IMG/VR virus record: IMGVR_UViG_3300017739_000005
Location: 25,713 to 89,712 of that record
From: a virus
Direction: 5' to 3' (one strand)
Length of the DNA: 64,000 bases
The notes beneath the pieces were generated by a model, which was not told the DNA's origin, ran no database searches, and was given only the letters and a program-made list of their open reading frames with translations. The first letter of the stretch is position 1; the number at the start of each line of letters is the position of its first letter. Both the position numbers and the translations under genes were made by a program. This document shows positions 57,001 through 62,290 of this stretch, in pieces.

Positions 57001-59784
57001 TTTGTCACCAGGAAGATAGTATGAACCATTGTCAGACAATACAGTGGATTCTGCATCAGCAATACCAAGAACACGTAGTTTACACTCAGTTTCAGTGCCA
57101 CGGTTTACATAAACGAAGATGTCAGAGTAAACAATAGTACCAGCATCCCAATCTTCAACCACACCGTTCTTAGAACGAGTACATTCGATGAACTGGTTTA
57201 GTGTTTTCTCTTTATACTGTACAACTTCATCGTCATTGATACGGATTGTACCGTTTCTTTCTGGCCAACCGATAGTAGAGTCAACTGTAATAATGGACTC
57301 AGTAGTAGAAAGTTCCTCAACAAGGAGTGTTCTGTATGGGATAGTAAAAGAACCCTGCAGTGTTTCCTCAGAAATTGCAAGTTCATATACAGTACCAACA
57401 CCAGTATCGATGGCAATAACGTTCTCAATCAGTGCAGATGCACCTTTTACACCAGTATCAACAGGATCAACATACTGAATCAACTGTGAATCGAGTAGAT
57501 TCTCAAGTGAACCTTCCAAAAGTTCTGCTCTGAGAACGGTATCTACGTTCCAAGTTGCAGCAGATGGTTTGATAATCTCATCTTTAGGATAAGAAACATC
57601 AACATTTTCAGAGTAAAGTATCTTAAAGAGGTACTGTGTGGAGATTTTCGTACCTTTCGATGCGTAAAAATCACCAATAGTCTTAATAATCTGCGGAGCA
57701 TTAACTTTATTGTAGTCAATTTCCGCGTTTGGAAGATATTGATTTACGAATCTTCTGTATAATTCCTTAGCAAAAAGATTATCTAGATTACTAATAGTGC
57801 TTCCAACAGCGTGAGAAGACTGTTGTAGATCGGATTCTTTGCTGTATATCTGATGACCTGCTTGGTCAAAGGAAGTAACGGCAGATACTCCGCGTTTTAC
57901 GTTGACGAATGCTGATGGTTCGTATCCTACTCCAGAACTATGGATAGTAAAACCTGTAATCTCTCCAAAACCAACGTCACAAGACGCTTCTGGTGCAGGA
58001 GGAGCAGCGATAAAGACCTTAGGAGGTTCTGTATCAGAGTATCCAGTACCAAAGTCAGTGATATTAATGTCAGTTATTTCACCGTTGAAGATGGTAGCAA
58101 CTGCTGTTGCACCAGTACCACCAATAGGTTGATTGTTAGAATCCTTTCTATTATCAACGATATACACAGATGGAGCATCGGTATAACCCTTACCACCTGT
58201 CAATAGTTCAATATTAGTAACTCTACCACCAGTACAAGATACATCAAGGATCTGTGCACCAACAGGGTCAATAATCTTTGCCCTGATGTTACCTTCATAT
58301 CCTTGACCTGAAGAAATAAGATTAATGCTTGTTACTCTACCGTCAGCATCAAGAATTGCCTGAGCAGTTGCATTAATAGCATTATCTCCAGTAGGAGGAT
58401 CCATATACACCAAAGGTGCAGTTGTGTATCCTGAACCATTGTCTACGACTGAGATTGATCCTGCAACGATTGATCCGTTTTCGACTGTAGGATTGGTGCA
58501 AGTAGCACCACCAGGATTAACAAACTTAATTGAAGGAATGCGGTCATATCCACTTCCTGAAGAAGTAACACGCAGTTCTGTAACACCTTCGATTTCATCA
58601 GATACAATTGCTGTAATAGTTGCTCTACTGCCTTCTGCATCAGAAGGTGCATCCACAATTACCACAGGAGGATTGTTAGATGAATAACCTTGACCAGCAA
58701 ATAGAAGTTGAGTGTTCTTGATACCATTTACAAGTGCTTCGGCAGTAGCACCAGAACCAGGACCTTTATTTGACTGAATAGTGATCTTGGGAGCAAAACT
58801 TACTCTGTAACCACTACCACCATTTCTAACAAGGATGTCATTAACTGATGCATTTACGATTTGGGAGACTGCTGACGCACCTGAACCAAATTCAGGAGCA
58901 ATCAGTTCAACAGATCTTACGTCAATTGTAGCATTTTGTGAAACAGGTTGCTTGAAGATGATCTTATCTTCAAAAATTGTGAATTCTTCGAACGGTCTCT
59001 TCTCTGTTCTGTTGACAACAACGATCGCTGCCACAGTAGAAAGAGGACTGTATGCTTGAGTGTTCAGTTTTAGTGCAAACTCAGTAGCATCAACAGCAAC
59101 TGTAATGGTGTCCAGAGAACGGACTGGAACGCTTGTGTAACCAATCAGATAACGAATGGTATTGACTGCACCTGTCAACACCCCTGTAGTCGGTGCTGGA
59201 GGGTTTACAAAGCGTATCTTGTCTCCTTCAACGAAGTAATCCCTGTCAGGGAACATAAAATCGTTATTTACGATCACCAAAAGGTGATTTGAAGACTGAG
59301 GTGAAACTGGTTTACCTAACTGTCTTAAATTAAATTCTGTCTTTGCACTATCAAACTGAGTATTGATAGGTTCAAATTCTTGTACTTTTCTATCAAATTC
59401 TTGTTTATTGACCCCTGGAGTGAAAACAATGTCAGGAGAATGTGTTACAGACTCGTAATATAGAACTTCATTGTCAATTTTTATAGTACCATCTTTCTCT
59501 AAGAAGTAGTTTACATTCTCAGCAATAATTTTATTCTCTGTAGCATCAACCGCTTCTAGTACAGCAGATTCAGACGACAAGAAATTTGGATCGAATTCAC
59601 CCGACCCAATGTCAACATATGAAAGTATATTGTTTAAAATGTCGTAAGGACGACCTGATTTCTCCTGCGACTTGTAGTATTCTGTCAACAAGTTCACGAA
59701 CTGGTCGTGATCCTCCTTGATAAACGCAGGAATCTGACTACTCAGTCTTTGAGAGACCTTAATTGCTGTGTTGTGTGCAACCAT
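39004..59784 (-). CDS. Giant gp7-like baseplate wedge protein, 6926 aa
   Basis: A single frame of 20.8 kb. gp7-like core motifs are at about 700-735 (IGDFYASKGTKISTQYLFKI; T4 gp7 has DFYSTKGIEASYKFLFKVLY) and near 3505 (ETNHPVGFNLFG; T4 VHPVGFGF). Added segments in order: GSGY repeats (about 300-630, 1130-1350, 3200-3260, 6720-6780), YHYH-like (about 1425-1555), propeller-like (about 1840-2230), LamG-like (about 2245-2440 and 4370-4530), a helical module in six copies (about 3930-5190), SYPR repeats (about 5220-5615) and a C-terminal Ig-like domain (about 6820-6915). It lies directly between gp6 and the fibre genes, the T4 position of gp7. No frameshift is seen. gp7 identity is inferred. Confidence 0.85.
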   Translation of the reverse strand: MVAHNTAIKVSQRLSSQIPAFIKEDHDQFVNLLTEYYKSQEKSGRPYDILNNILSYVDIGSGEFDPNFLSSESAVLEAVDATENKIIAENVNYFLEKDGTIKIDNEVLYYESVTHSPDIVFTPGVNKQEFDRKVQEFEPINTQFDSAKTEFNLRQLGKPVSPQSSNHLLVIVNNDFMFPDRDYFVEGDKIRFVNPPAPTTGVLTGAVNTIRYLIGYTSVPVRSLDTITVAVDATEFALKLNTQAYSPLSTVAAIVVVNRTEKRPFEEFTIFEDKIIFKQPVSQNATIDVRSVELIAPEFGSGASAVSQIVNASVNDILVRNGGSGYRVSFAPKITIQSNKGPGSGATAEALVNGIKNTQLLFAGQGYSSNNPPVVIVDAPSDAEGSRATITAIVSDEIEGVTELRVTSSGSGYDRIPSIKFVNPGGATCTNPTVENGSIVAGSISVVDNGSGYTTAPLVYMDPPTGDNAINATAQAILDADGRVTSINLISSGQGYEGNIRAKIIDPVGAQILDVSCTGGRVTNIELLTGGKGYTDAPSVYIVDNRKDSNNQPIGGTGATAVATIFNGEITDINITDFGTGYSDTEPPKVFIAAPPAPEASCDVGFGEITGFTIHSSGVGYEPSAFVNVKRGVSAVTSFDQAGHQIYSKESDLQQSSHAVGSTISNLDNLFAKELYRRFVNQYLPNAEIDYNKVNAPQIIKTIGDFYASKGTKISTQYLFKILYSENVDVSYPKDEIIKPSAATWNVDTVLRAELLEGSLENLLDSQLIQYVDPVDTGVKGASALIENVIAIDTGVGTVYELAISEETLQGSFTIPYRTLLVEELSTTESIITVDSTIGWPERNGTIRINDDEVVQYKEKTLNQFIECTRSKNGVVEDWDAGTIVYSDIFVYVNRGTETECKLRVLGIADAESTVLSDNGSYYLPGDKLNVASLGSTSNDQRVTSWLYNVKKLINIANIVPGGLNNQTATVTCSNNHGLLVGDTVTIYGANPTVFNGTFFVTSRISNTLFEYNIPAPAPNSPQGNILLSVDLNKGKSPEEGISVAIRDFTTNVQNTFFNDQYAYIASSGIPNYQVGPFLGSALLPGNQRKLIRIPRVINTISRRTDTSFGPIGAWVNGVSTWSYKSQTKIKFGGLTGITIDNPGTGYDAANPPVIEINGGGGSGASASVVVNGALSEISVSSGGTGYTSSPLVSIVGGGGFGATATAVITNGIVSKILVETPGQGYTSQPDVSISGGGGTGCTATAQVRGPIQSVSIDNTGSTYTASPTIKLNSGEGAVAQSIIINGRIVSIAIIAAGRGYTTAPEIVINGDGYGAIARATIGTVGEDRGKVIGVTVINRGIGYTTGNTTIRLGAVGELAAFTATVFEWTRNLQDELGANFDTARGYVFAGYNTQYGGEYAHLSDPKQLRYVLGDNVFKNQSTQQLQELSTGYQHSPILGWAFDGNPIYGPYGYIDATDQSSGVRRIRSSYRIKPVLLYDVDTNPTPIRADGPLLSNYIAGSFIDDYEYVFQEGDLDQYNGRFCKTPQFPEGVYAYFVAIDATDAGNPIFPYICGPQLYSSPDEWNFSQDAVQTNIPADVVRFRDPYEDVDIDIDRTPNQATDTLVTELGEDLIFEIEDTNRDGLINNLEDTTPIQITEEPVLQLFDYYPKVSTRSVVDIDIETTTKFEDAKVDGFVVENPGISYKVNDKLYFDNEGTDGFGASAKVEAVKGLDIAGFNSYISNDRPYGRITTATEHELRVDDQIIINSTPILDDTNKTFRVKVIDGVERVTVDQEGLGYSEDIPPTYEIITDSGQDFNIDINRDEGGAVRTVSIINSGSGYSETNPPQIRVSHPQRFKKATYFLAFLEEAGSTLTINDIKVADDRTFYVCGKTTVVGGDTAGVLAKFNSDGRLLWKRTLIPTVPATDDKSLQWKSLHIENSNPHNIYVVGETVPNISNLTHNPDIVVAKYQSGFDNANNPDGLIQWQRDIAGISGSTRRDYASNIRLDQDGRVMIAGHTDSNSTAPDDMWVALMDIDGSVMEKRKIASAAASEHLHQIEWRTNDTFLFCGISDPAGAANIIIGETYYDTATIEVQWSKQIESGAYQFADPTFAIDEYGSVYVTATAIDTNAKNYGVLYAKFDNADYTQVATAKIYVPTGTYTSIKNAGVTFDVFGNIDLSAVVERDFNAVQSISVKISWNTSSVLSAAEVSETNGIGYHATCVANDNSGDTLIAGNKVEADQLAIFNWNTADNIFDETYNDTLRTGTNKQWAATGNAVIDNTKFYNGASSLKLDASNSMLLQYGTTADISVEWTMEGWFALGNTQYAAQASNPEFFGIVSQLSQEVKVGVDGTSGSANFGKIFLDLNGSTSYSTGTTFWTTFNSEAWVHVAISKQRPGVGSYIYRIYINGVEAHSVNSATVDVNMMQATLGPISTPSSTNNWIGWIDNFVVTPSAKYIDAFTAGLVTGTNSVDKAFIYKIDKDKTKLGSFTLNDVETGHTINVAASSSYTFNTQSVAVNPWLIGPAGIQILDYSDVVSTHVPGVYTVTSTDQSYATRTATIPTQGGKKLLLTTKVIPKFYIRDAKYSTIDLVKTLTFNQNATFTKGSILQQYSVIGGNDVVSAYGTVVEVGTSSCKIGKIIGTFDTSKLLKSTVGDVNEMDKEFTVLTTTPVWEENQNYTVGDVVYSNGKIYTSGTTATAGAVAPVHTSGTVSDGNINWAFTSTAGSFQVDLANSVHGSGTLAAFASWKPFNSADYTIRIQQIYADSTFIKGDTIDADAVNLTFAVDATGKIATFGGLVGVKQFNLQAKLNKDVVPSQALTNTDLVYCSATSRHNYEVNDIIFTERFATNEYNGSFFVEEIFTSRDFTFRIRSTAVQDPTFSGTGSSVSNINIYAKHPKFLFVRGHQYLFDLDDPSNLGYFLSFSRDNQYKLEYPFINIIREGTPGFTDDDSPTPLVKFIINEDITNISYYFDPSRTSADNSPVGEGSFIDVIQSPYAGTFTISNVSSDGLEFDFPLLVEPEKSNAPVGNNEFGLPRSIYSTTSIKAIGPISTIKLVNPGGFYQKLPIVTDIASNREIEKVRITNGGTEYVNGVYYNVPISGDGEGASCNITVTDDGDFTGVITSVVLTSAGKGYTTASIDIDSISGILGPLLAGSGGILDVVIPSEGSGASVFLQGKSIGRIKKLKNNEFGFGYSHDYTLRPEITFPVNLQLFNTAILAEIKITNPGSGYTSTPAVVISGGGGSGAAAEAIVKNNRLSEVIIKDPGAGYSSEPSVTLKSEFNYVVNIDLGYLQFNFPHGITTGAEIQLRAEDLGSTVGILPKPSSAGLVSLSSTQTYYAIAGEANGLESDQLRISLTKLDAESGSYITFLTQGEGRQILLTEVFGGQATAIVETSRFLEGELVYQGSSLELASATGYVSTNQGWQIGPRILKLENYDGVWTPGERVTGEVSRASGLIDNLSIARGTLNIDSLTNTPGQFIDDVGKPSEIVQKIQDSYFYQNFSYVIKSETPINQWRKPVLETNHPVGFNLFGELSITGGKDISGRKVVSDLVKEVNINAFTNINQITSFANAQPIYTQFNNTEVLFRQKRLTNSEEILTSIVKKIDNISEDFDGIRTQFPLNVEGGSITATEDQMFVLLNGVAQAPGDSFSTAGPSIVFSEPPKAPSRIKFRNITFTQLLITRVQFSELGGIFPLVGNRVRGIISEATGIVVDSGTDYIDLLNIENGPSGGFQEGEFILNSATGFNSRIGDSGEGTGGIFPVSSKTIFEQGERVTNLSGKFAIIEENNLDEGNINTSLVVSRTSGTSKFETGEFEIKFNDIIYSARSNIAATVSAISPYQDEISNQIIDTVDLSPSSSFFALVFQRVPSITFPNVILDDIGETVINPTELYDPETTNNQDFLDFEAVRNQEIRYDSLTGNDFAPGTNIRLKKIYFGNSSIRTVHDTRANNAAEAIVKNNRFIAEEAVGRMLAFYPSFTIPTGSANCEDDIVDMLNLIAWQLEHDGNSEVWDAANFYVQNNTVYHVGGQEAQTVYAMNAARDLANQCINMVNITTEHTTLSQWKDLTITPEYEVVSNSHGDARTLLLANKWYIAYEALHYAKTQNPGYNVSGGDEHCLSDIVDVIEALAYNVAHGGNDFIWEATDRILHYGVTSGDRDTIVNSFTKAKAMSLDIMRNIAVTKVGSHGWNQVTISITADTASPTCQAVAAAITTLMDILITNLGTTASPGTRAAFQAAVTSTAPQADYSQGRTTIPNVNACVAQTSAVANFFKIVTDTLQDPTGANPATYQWSISNVPRIAPAYTFTEGETIRSIKHSYKDKSSGGFFNFGQTLKGISSGAVAEIIGTNAGSKWAYTKGVTGAFTTAEYITNSTITYNNVTVDKLNPGTGTGSLDFSGTSSRINHASNAAFAFGTGDYTIEMWIYPTTVSGTQRLIDFRTASSSSAGSIFLQGTSLKFGIATTDHITAAGAIPNANQWYHIAISRASNVTKLFVAGQQVGSDYTDASDYGNSPISVGASWNNGETFTGNMDNLIIRKGTASYSSGFIPPTVYDFRALDISFGFNGEAPFPIELSAVYATYEQTIISSANADGVELWREEIMTEEVDVSRDAYRDCGDIIYKNRYWIAEEAVGRMKAKYPAFNIPGDTGTSTQGTDKCIRDTHSFIIPAIIDDLKLGGNYHTIVAGRGYLEGSGALKHINGELLQSIYTWREVGKICNDIITKDATDLTGEYTNRIRVPNYFASPAASTITGFISDLIDNMLEVMSPTGDRFRDGADLLYFNRGVIADEAVSMMEQEWNVMVNFIQIDKIDIPSREKCVRDIRDHIVPAVAGDLITGGNSNIQGMIDSYLDSQSNINYIEHELLAMLDALEHVKFLANKALQNLLVGRNENIANIVGTTPNTIDDFYQLQYSDLTAYRKEYDATVNYDLTGSVITESTFYPPDPKIFQGSHRALDSANIIERNARTIAAEAVDIVTKTSAFKHYNFRVPGGKVHCEDDIVDFINSVAHDLRFSSNSEVYDAAALYLNTDMGLSHVTGQSQETIYAYKMARDMSVLAIRNKLGFTPFEDVSAGGGGGNAIGGGVPRGDYDSNATTNKDYDAGNEILNNMRFIASTAVGRGYAQYPNLTFGGYGYQSCIDDVIDILEAMAWNLKHGGNNKVWYATEFYITDANAIQHINSQATEVKYIFEQARDIAIEVMRQQLVNVNGYTEGYPQYDNGITIDSSSSTTGQLTPTNATYNAATGDLVLTKTGHGLVTGDAVQIATYALKFTCDFDSNQSEHTYPRPLDPSNGALLPVTSSNSSTFTVNVGTTSNVNYDVTNAIYNETTGDMFLDIGSNTLDVGRHVKLPDNAVTFTCTKDGNATNHSYPRATDYASGKSLTVLEIGDSEFTATNAAYVPATGVLTLTVPNHGFANGDNVQIVSNSLNFTCDMDNNYTVHSYPRVSDPAANKYLPIGNVATNTFTVNVGTTGTVNFTPSNVAYNPVTGLMILTLGNGHGLVTGSHLKIQPNSLTFTCEEDDNATNHSYPRTTTTTHTVTDAAYNGTSGIMTLTIPQHGFSNGDQIKIADNGVTFTCAQDGDGSNHAYPRSSDPASGSWLEISNVTANTFKVQVLLSDGIPSTNVTAHTFVSATSGGVTWKKDRAYDVPLEVTAATATTVTVNVLASGRTPSTNTTSHTFVSATPNAISAGGNYTHTFTSAVANGIKFKNGRIKVNVNPSPSSEQYPHTFVSAVSNAVQGGGNYNHTFVSSTTNSISWITGGGGATRCATQASAITTLMGITVDLFNSGTSNPQNYIDGISRTLPGEWPLTGERAAVRDLTITYDQAGSGACNVESSTISSLFDIVIGIVKDAAAGNGSYFTNQGISRNAPVLNNTLLFGGGVCYNVTSASNILFDLLEDTLGSAPEMYRQASRILSINDLYINREAYYKTVNQYSGYTGDQTFGDIIRKAYIYDLLTDSNAKTIELINTWFDAEGNFVAFPNIFRTYLIFHATATTDMITHILSGTAPEPGTYNFEPLYKDREMRPTMTAVHKIQQLWHLVYTALAESKLPTVYLKQTIDVGVDVNSDGSISKNNHPFEAYDRVNYTVLGTNIVELDRESYYIHPDTTSSKIYLAEYIDGDKLTSLTPGLPGEIHTLAIARETGINRIPTTYGDRIIPTPTSGGIEPADIFYGTSSGAYAEVIRIQDNLAAVNYKVKYLPITVTSSGTPFTNGEMIVKTGASANTGKIIATDNSTYIKVEMTGGDFIASDNIEGITTGATATVNAGIHDRALVNFKQGEFIATDILYSKEDTGKANALIVRNNDGSLVDNQSGRITYDIETVVGEFAPNDVIYGSVTDQIIEVEAFTLLPGFGEYIHSTEITSFVYAGLITDTGVTDTFQVGDVLQLQNSGQSVGHTFVVTEHDLDNNTIFLANETGRFVSIGDNLSSIANDSAYQLAKIPPGSNFPSVYTSGITQVNITTTSAYGKIEKIQQIGLRLIIHLGDTSGTFLKNAQIIGDAGFRAACSVAKTLRGRVKRFFRGFDGVQQNFKLTQENGTAYFPDPAGHMMIFVNGILQPPGGNNAYTAFSDNIQFTEAPAVGSTFHGVYVGKLRQLDDISFDFDSLRNSFNLKLGGVFYSLTLTDGVQSNTILPENNIICQLNGVIQEPGIGFEIVGSRIIFSEVPRAGSTFVAFSYIGSDVDVIAATVVPPIESGDILQIEGEDETREVALIESSNSLITFEYSGAVKGRNGDALAIIEKGRVTEAILTNSGDGYDSRPNVDVISSSGFGARIKALVGLARVDVKNAGQGYAQPTINVNTTVPDNFFAPSGVGVNGGIDIYDPNYVPPGQDQAQGEQAIVIESQPVNTTVNQGQVASFTVIASTNPAGGSITYQWQKKNYGESDWNNVNGATSPTFTSPATTQADGGDEFRCGLTAAGATPTLSNAAILTINIGATTVDNFTPDQIFDDN
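42930..44130 (-). repeat. Tandem SYPR repeat coding region inside the giant gene
   Basis: About five units of roughly 75 codons. Each unit has A.YN..TG.M.L, then HG...GD.V.I, FTC..D.N.TNHSYPR, DPA.G and NTF.VNVG. The FTC cysteine recurs in each unit. A shorter HTFVSA-type repeat (five copies) follows. Read directly from the translation. Confidence 0.85.
44230..48010 (-). repeat. Region with six helical repeat modules inside the giant gene
   Basis: Modules of about 100-120 codons start near nt 47990, 47600, 46020, 45530, 44990 and 44550. Each has N.(R/W).IA.EAV (RFIAEEAVGRM in the first), a C..DI.D or C..D.. site, (H/L)GGN or equivalent and an A.D/A.. helix. A LamG-like domain interrupts between the second and third. 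Confidence 0.8.
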
Positions 59785-59801
59785 TTTTTCGTATTACGGT
59801 C

Positions 59802-61880
59802 TTAGAAACAGGAGTTAAACTCGGGAAGTTCAAATACTGTTGTTGGATAATCAATGATATTTAGTGGAGTTCCGTCAAAGTTAATTGCAGTAAAGTCATA
59901 TGGATCAAATGCTCCAATGTTACTGCCATCAATTGTGTAATCAACTGTTGTGACAATCGGGTTAAAGATTGATGGGTCAACACCAGAACCAATGTTGATA
60001 TTTGGTGATTTTGGAATCACAGTAACTGGAATACGATTTGTTCCGTCAGGAGTAGAATGTACATCTACAGGACCGACACAAACGATTCCATTCTTGTAAT
60101 CTACAGTTCCCACTGAAGATTGAAGTGTAACTTCTTTTTCATCCTGTTTTGTAACCATAATGAGGTTGCCATAACCGTCATCACGGATATTTACAGGTAA
60201 AAGTGCCGAAGTATCATTATCAATGAACGATGTTGATGAAATTGAGTTGGAATCTGTACCTTGAATGGCAATAAGGTTCTCTGTGTATCCAGTAGCATAG
60301 AATGTGCCAGTTTTTACACTGGAATACTTGGGTAAACAAGTTCCGTCACCACCACCATTACCTTTAGTTCCTCCAGAGAGGTCATTGGGATTCTCAATCT
60401 CATTTTCAAAGTCAACACACTTGGAGAATGTTTGACCAAATTCAAATCCATCAATGTTCATACCAAGTGTCATATGAGTGATGTTACCGCTAATAGCAGG
60501 ATCTGAATCATCAATCATTCTCTGATAAGCAGAGATGTCAATACGACCACTGAATCTGGATGAAGAACCCTGCTGATTGTACTGATCTACAGATCCAAGG
60601 ATAGTTGTTGCAACTTCGTTGTTAGACAGGTTAGTCTTAGTGCCATCAAAGAACGCCCAAGTCTTAGGTCTGATATAAAGTGAAATAGGATCAATAATTA
60701 CTGGTTCAATAGCAGCAATCGCATATTTCTGTAAATCATTCTTGATACGCTTCTTCGTAGTGGTGTTTAGTGCAGCACCAGACTTAGTACGGATAGCAAC
60801 GTACACCTTTCCGTACACAGGAGGATTAAGACGCTCTCCACCATATGCAGTCACTGATCTTGCAGGAGGATATACTTTCTTAGTGATATATTCGTAATCA
60901 GACTCAGTAACTGCTCTATTCTGACTGTTAAACGCCCTAGGAGCGTTGTATTTGATGGATAGGGTATTCTCTAACGCTTCACCGTCTTGAGACCCGTCTA
61001 TGGTCACCAGAGAGATGCCTGCATTGTTGATAAAACGCCCTTCACTGTCCTGAACTCTACCAATGAAGTTAAATCGCTTACATCCGTTTGCATCAGGACC
61101 ATCAGTGCGAATATACTTCATACGGATGACTTCACCAGAAATCAACCTACGACAAATAACACCATCACCAAAGATGACGTTATAACGTAGATCATCAGTC
61201 TCTTCTAAGAAATAACCACGAGTTGTACCGTCTACATCAACAATATTCTGTACAAGATTGTAAGTATCGATTTCTGTTGACTGTGCATTAGGAGAAATTG
61301 ACACAAACAGCAAAGAAGTATCAACACTCTCTGCAGGAACTAGGTATTCTCTTTTGTTAACGTCATCAACTGTGTAAGAGAACTCAAGAGTGTTTCCTTG
61401 ATAGATGATAACCTTATCAAACGTCGCAACACCATCAGATTGATTAACAGTTGCTCTGATCTCGTTAGGGAGAGTGAACGTGAATGGATCACCATTAGTA
61501 GTAGATACAAAAACATCTCCTGCTTGGAGAGAGACTTGCGTCGGATATGAGGTACCATCACCAAGTGCTGCGGTTTGAACACTGAATCTAACACACGCTT
61601 TACTTGCTTTGATTGATCTTGGGGTATAGTTTAGTTGCTTTGCGACCTTGACAACGTTGTCTCTAACAGTTGCACTCTCAAGGAACGCCTCATTCATCGC
61701 CATATTAGCGTTGAAGGCAGCATCGTATGTGTTATATGATAATACGTCCAATAGATATGACGCAGAACTACCATCAAAGTCATAGTCCGTGAACTCGTTT
61801 CTCGTTCGCAGATATGATCTAATAGATTCTCTGATTTCTGTAAAATCTAATGAGGTTAAATTTGAGGGAATTGCTGCCAT
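59802..61880 (-). CDS. gp6: Baseplate wedge protein gp6
   Basis: This 692-residue protein is the gp6 / J-type wedge subunit that forms the inner ring of the baseplate; T4 gp6 has 660 residues. Conserved features include the N-terminal LDFTEIRESIRSYLRTRNEF and AFNANMAMNEAFLESATVRD, followed by the LNYTPRS motif, and YNAPRAFNSQNRAVTESDYE in the middle. The C-terminal half has a SSFIDNDT-like beta region. It follows gp25 by two nt and precedes the giant wedge protein. Confidence 0.95.
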   Translation of the reverse strand: MAAIPSNLTSLDFTEIRESIRSYLRTRNEFTDYDFDGSSASYLLDVLSYNTYDAAFNANMAMNEAFLESATVRDNVVKVAKQLNYTPRSIKASKACVRFSVQTAALGDGTSYPTQVSLQAGDVFVSTTNGDPFTFTLPNEIRATVNQSDGVATFDKVIIYQGNTLEFSYTVDDVNKREYLVPAESVDTSLLFVSISPNAQSTEIDTYNLVQNIVDVDGTTRGYFLEETDDLRYNVIFGDGVICRRLISGEVIRMKYIRTDGPDANGCKRFNFIGRVQDSEGRFINNAGISLVTIDGSQDGEALENTLSIKYNAPRAFNSQNRAVTESDYEYITKKVYPPARSVTAYGGERLNPPVYGKVYVAIRTKSGAALNTTTKKRIKNDLQKYAIAAIEPVIIDPISLYIRPKTWAFFDGTKTNLSNNEVATTILGSVDQYNQQGSSSRFSGRIDISAYQRMIDDSDPAISGNITHMTLGMNIDGFEFGQTFSKCVDFENEIENPNDLSGGTKGNGGGDGTCLPKYSSVKTGTFYATGYTENLIAIQGTDSNSISSTSFIDNDTSALLPVNIRDDGYGNLIMVTKQDEKEVTLQSSVGTVDYKNGIVCVGPVDVHSTPDGTNRIPVTVIPKSPNINIGSGVDPSIFNPIVTTVDYTIDGSNIGAFDPYDFTAINFDGTPLNIIDYPTTVFELPEFNSCF

Positions 61881-61882
61881 TT

Positions 61883-62290
61883 TTACGCCTTCTCTAAGAG
61901 GAAGTCAATAGTTTGAACTAGTTGTTCACCGATGATTGTGTAATCAATCTCAACTTGTAGTTCATTGTCGTTATCAACATTACAACGAACATCATTAACT
62001 ATCACTCTTGGTTCTAAACGCTTTAGGGTATTCCTAATTTCGTCATTTAGACCTTCAATCATAAAAATATCGAAGTTCTCAAACAACATTGATCTAACAC
62101 GAGAACCTGTGGTTGGTTGGAACGGTCTTTCACCGAACTCTGTCAACAACAGGTTCTTCATAGATTGTTTGATTGCGTTCTCGTTCTTAACCACAGAAAA
62201 ATCTTCAGTATTGGGATTTGATTTCATCCCAATACCTAAATCTCTAAACTGTCTGCTTAGATTCCTGTCTGCTTTGAACCTGTACGCCAC
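61883..62290 (-). CDS. gp25: Baseplate wedge protein gp25
   Basis: This 135-residue protein is the gp25 family, close in length to T4 gp25 (132). It contains the conserved EPR motif (residues 93-95, RLEPRVIVND), which starts sheath assembly in T4 gp25 and TssE-like proteins. The N-terminus (MAYRFKADRNLSRQF) and KNLLLTEFGERPFQPTTGSR are typical. A GATAAATA octamer lies 20 nt upstream, in the end of the preceding small gene, whose last 47 nt overlap gp25. Confidence 0.96.
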   Translation of the reverse strand: MAYRFKADRNLSRQFRDLGIGMKSNPNTEDFSVVKNENAIKQSMKNLLLTEFGERPFQPTTGSRVRSMLFENFDIFMIEGLNDEIRNTLKRLEPRVIVNDVRCNVDNDNELQVEIDYTIIGEQLVQTIDFLLEKA

